Shown one piece after another: positions 5,737 to 5,841 of a stretch of DNA of 5,841 nt. This stretch comes from Eubacterium sp. (GTDB lineage: Bacteria; Bacillota; Clostridia; Oscillospirales; Acutalibacteraceae): assembly GCA_024696725.1 (NCBI GenBank), contig JAILGO010000153.1:1-5841 (forward strand). Reading direction: 5' to 3'. A program made the translations under genes and the position numbers. The notes under the pieces were generated by a model. It searched no databases and was not told the DNA's origin. It worked only from the letters and a program-made list of their open reading frames with translations. Within the stretch, counting starts at the first letter, position 1. Each line of letters begins with the position of its first letter.

Positions 5737-5841
5737 ATTCAAAATAATATACTCTCGTTTCGTAAGGTCTCGTTTTAAAGCCGTTGCCCTGAACCGTAGG
5801 GTTTTTGTAGTTACAGAGTATCGGTTTGCCCTCTTCGAGCC
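5735..5841 (-). CDS. C-terminal end of a probable GH13 alpha-glucosidase-like enzyme (partial)
   Basis: A frame open from the right edge gives 34 residues and a TAA stop at 5735-5737. The tail contains GKPILCNY and ends TRPYETRVYYFE. This resembles the last beta-strands of glycoside hydrolase family 13 alpha-glucosidases, such as oligo-1,6-glucosidase and dextran glucosidase. Those typically end with a strand like LxNY, then a variable loop and a (L/R)xPYExxVY segment from the C-terminal beta-sandwich domain. That family would cleave alpha-linked malto- or isomalto-oligosaccharides. The call rests on a short C-terminal pattern only. The catalytic part is outside the window, so family assignment is moderate and specificity is unknown. 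It converges with the GtrA gene on a shared terminator. Confidence 0.6.
   Translation of the reverse strand, partial: LEEGKPILCNYKNPTVQGNGFKTRPYETRVYYFE

Overview
This window has the look of a chromosomal segment from an anaerobic Gram-positive gut bacterium of the class Clostridia, probably the Ruminococcaceae/Oscillospiraceae. That assignment is inference. It rests on strong GGAGG ribosome binding sites, consensus sigma-A-type promoters, AT-rich short intergenic regions, and protein families with a Firmicutes flavour (short ammonia-dependent NadE, a YacP/Rae1-type NYN domain, a clostridial TetM-like GTPase). I see no mobile element, RNA gene, CRISPR array or integration signature. Genes are packed tightly, with no gene-free stretch longer than about 130 bases.

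Layout from left to right. The 3' end of an unrecognised + strand gene (1-97) meets nadE (128-853, minus) at a bidirectional hairpin terminator. A compact divergent promoter region (885-949) drives nadE leftward and a cysteine synthase-type gene (984-1910, plus) rightward. That gene meets a two-gene minus-strand operon at a second shared terminator (1918-1944). The operon is transcribed from about 5103 leftward. It encodes an 858-residue translational GTPase fused to a C-terminal NYN/YacP (Rae1-like) nuclease domain (2502-5078), then a 182-residue membrane-anchored protein of unknown function (1943-2491) whose ribosome binding site overlaps the upstream stop codon. A second back-to-back promoter pair (5110-5172) also drives a GtrA-family membrane protein (5193-5720, plus). 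It converges through a third shared terminator on the C-terminal end of a minus-strand gene, probably a GH13 alpha-glucosidase-like enzyme (5735-5841).

Most of the window is core metabolism: NAD synthesis, cysteine synthesis and envelope or sugar-related functions. The outstanding item is the GTPase-nuclease fusion. Its N-terminal part resembles ribosomal protection proteins (TetM/TetO) and EF-G, which act at the ribosomal A site. Its C-terminal part resembles Rae1, an endoribonuclease known to cleave mRNA in the A site of translating ribosomes. One polypeptide thus appears to join an A-site-directed GTPase to an A-site mRNase. This suggests a ribosome rescue, mRNA surveillance or translation-stress system rather than tetracycline resistance. 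The co-translated membrane protein is a candidate partner.
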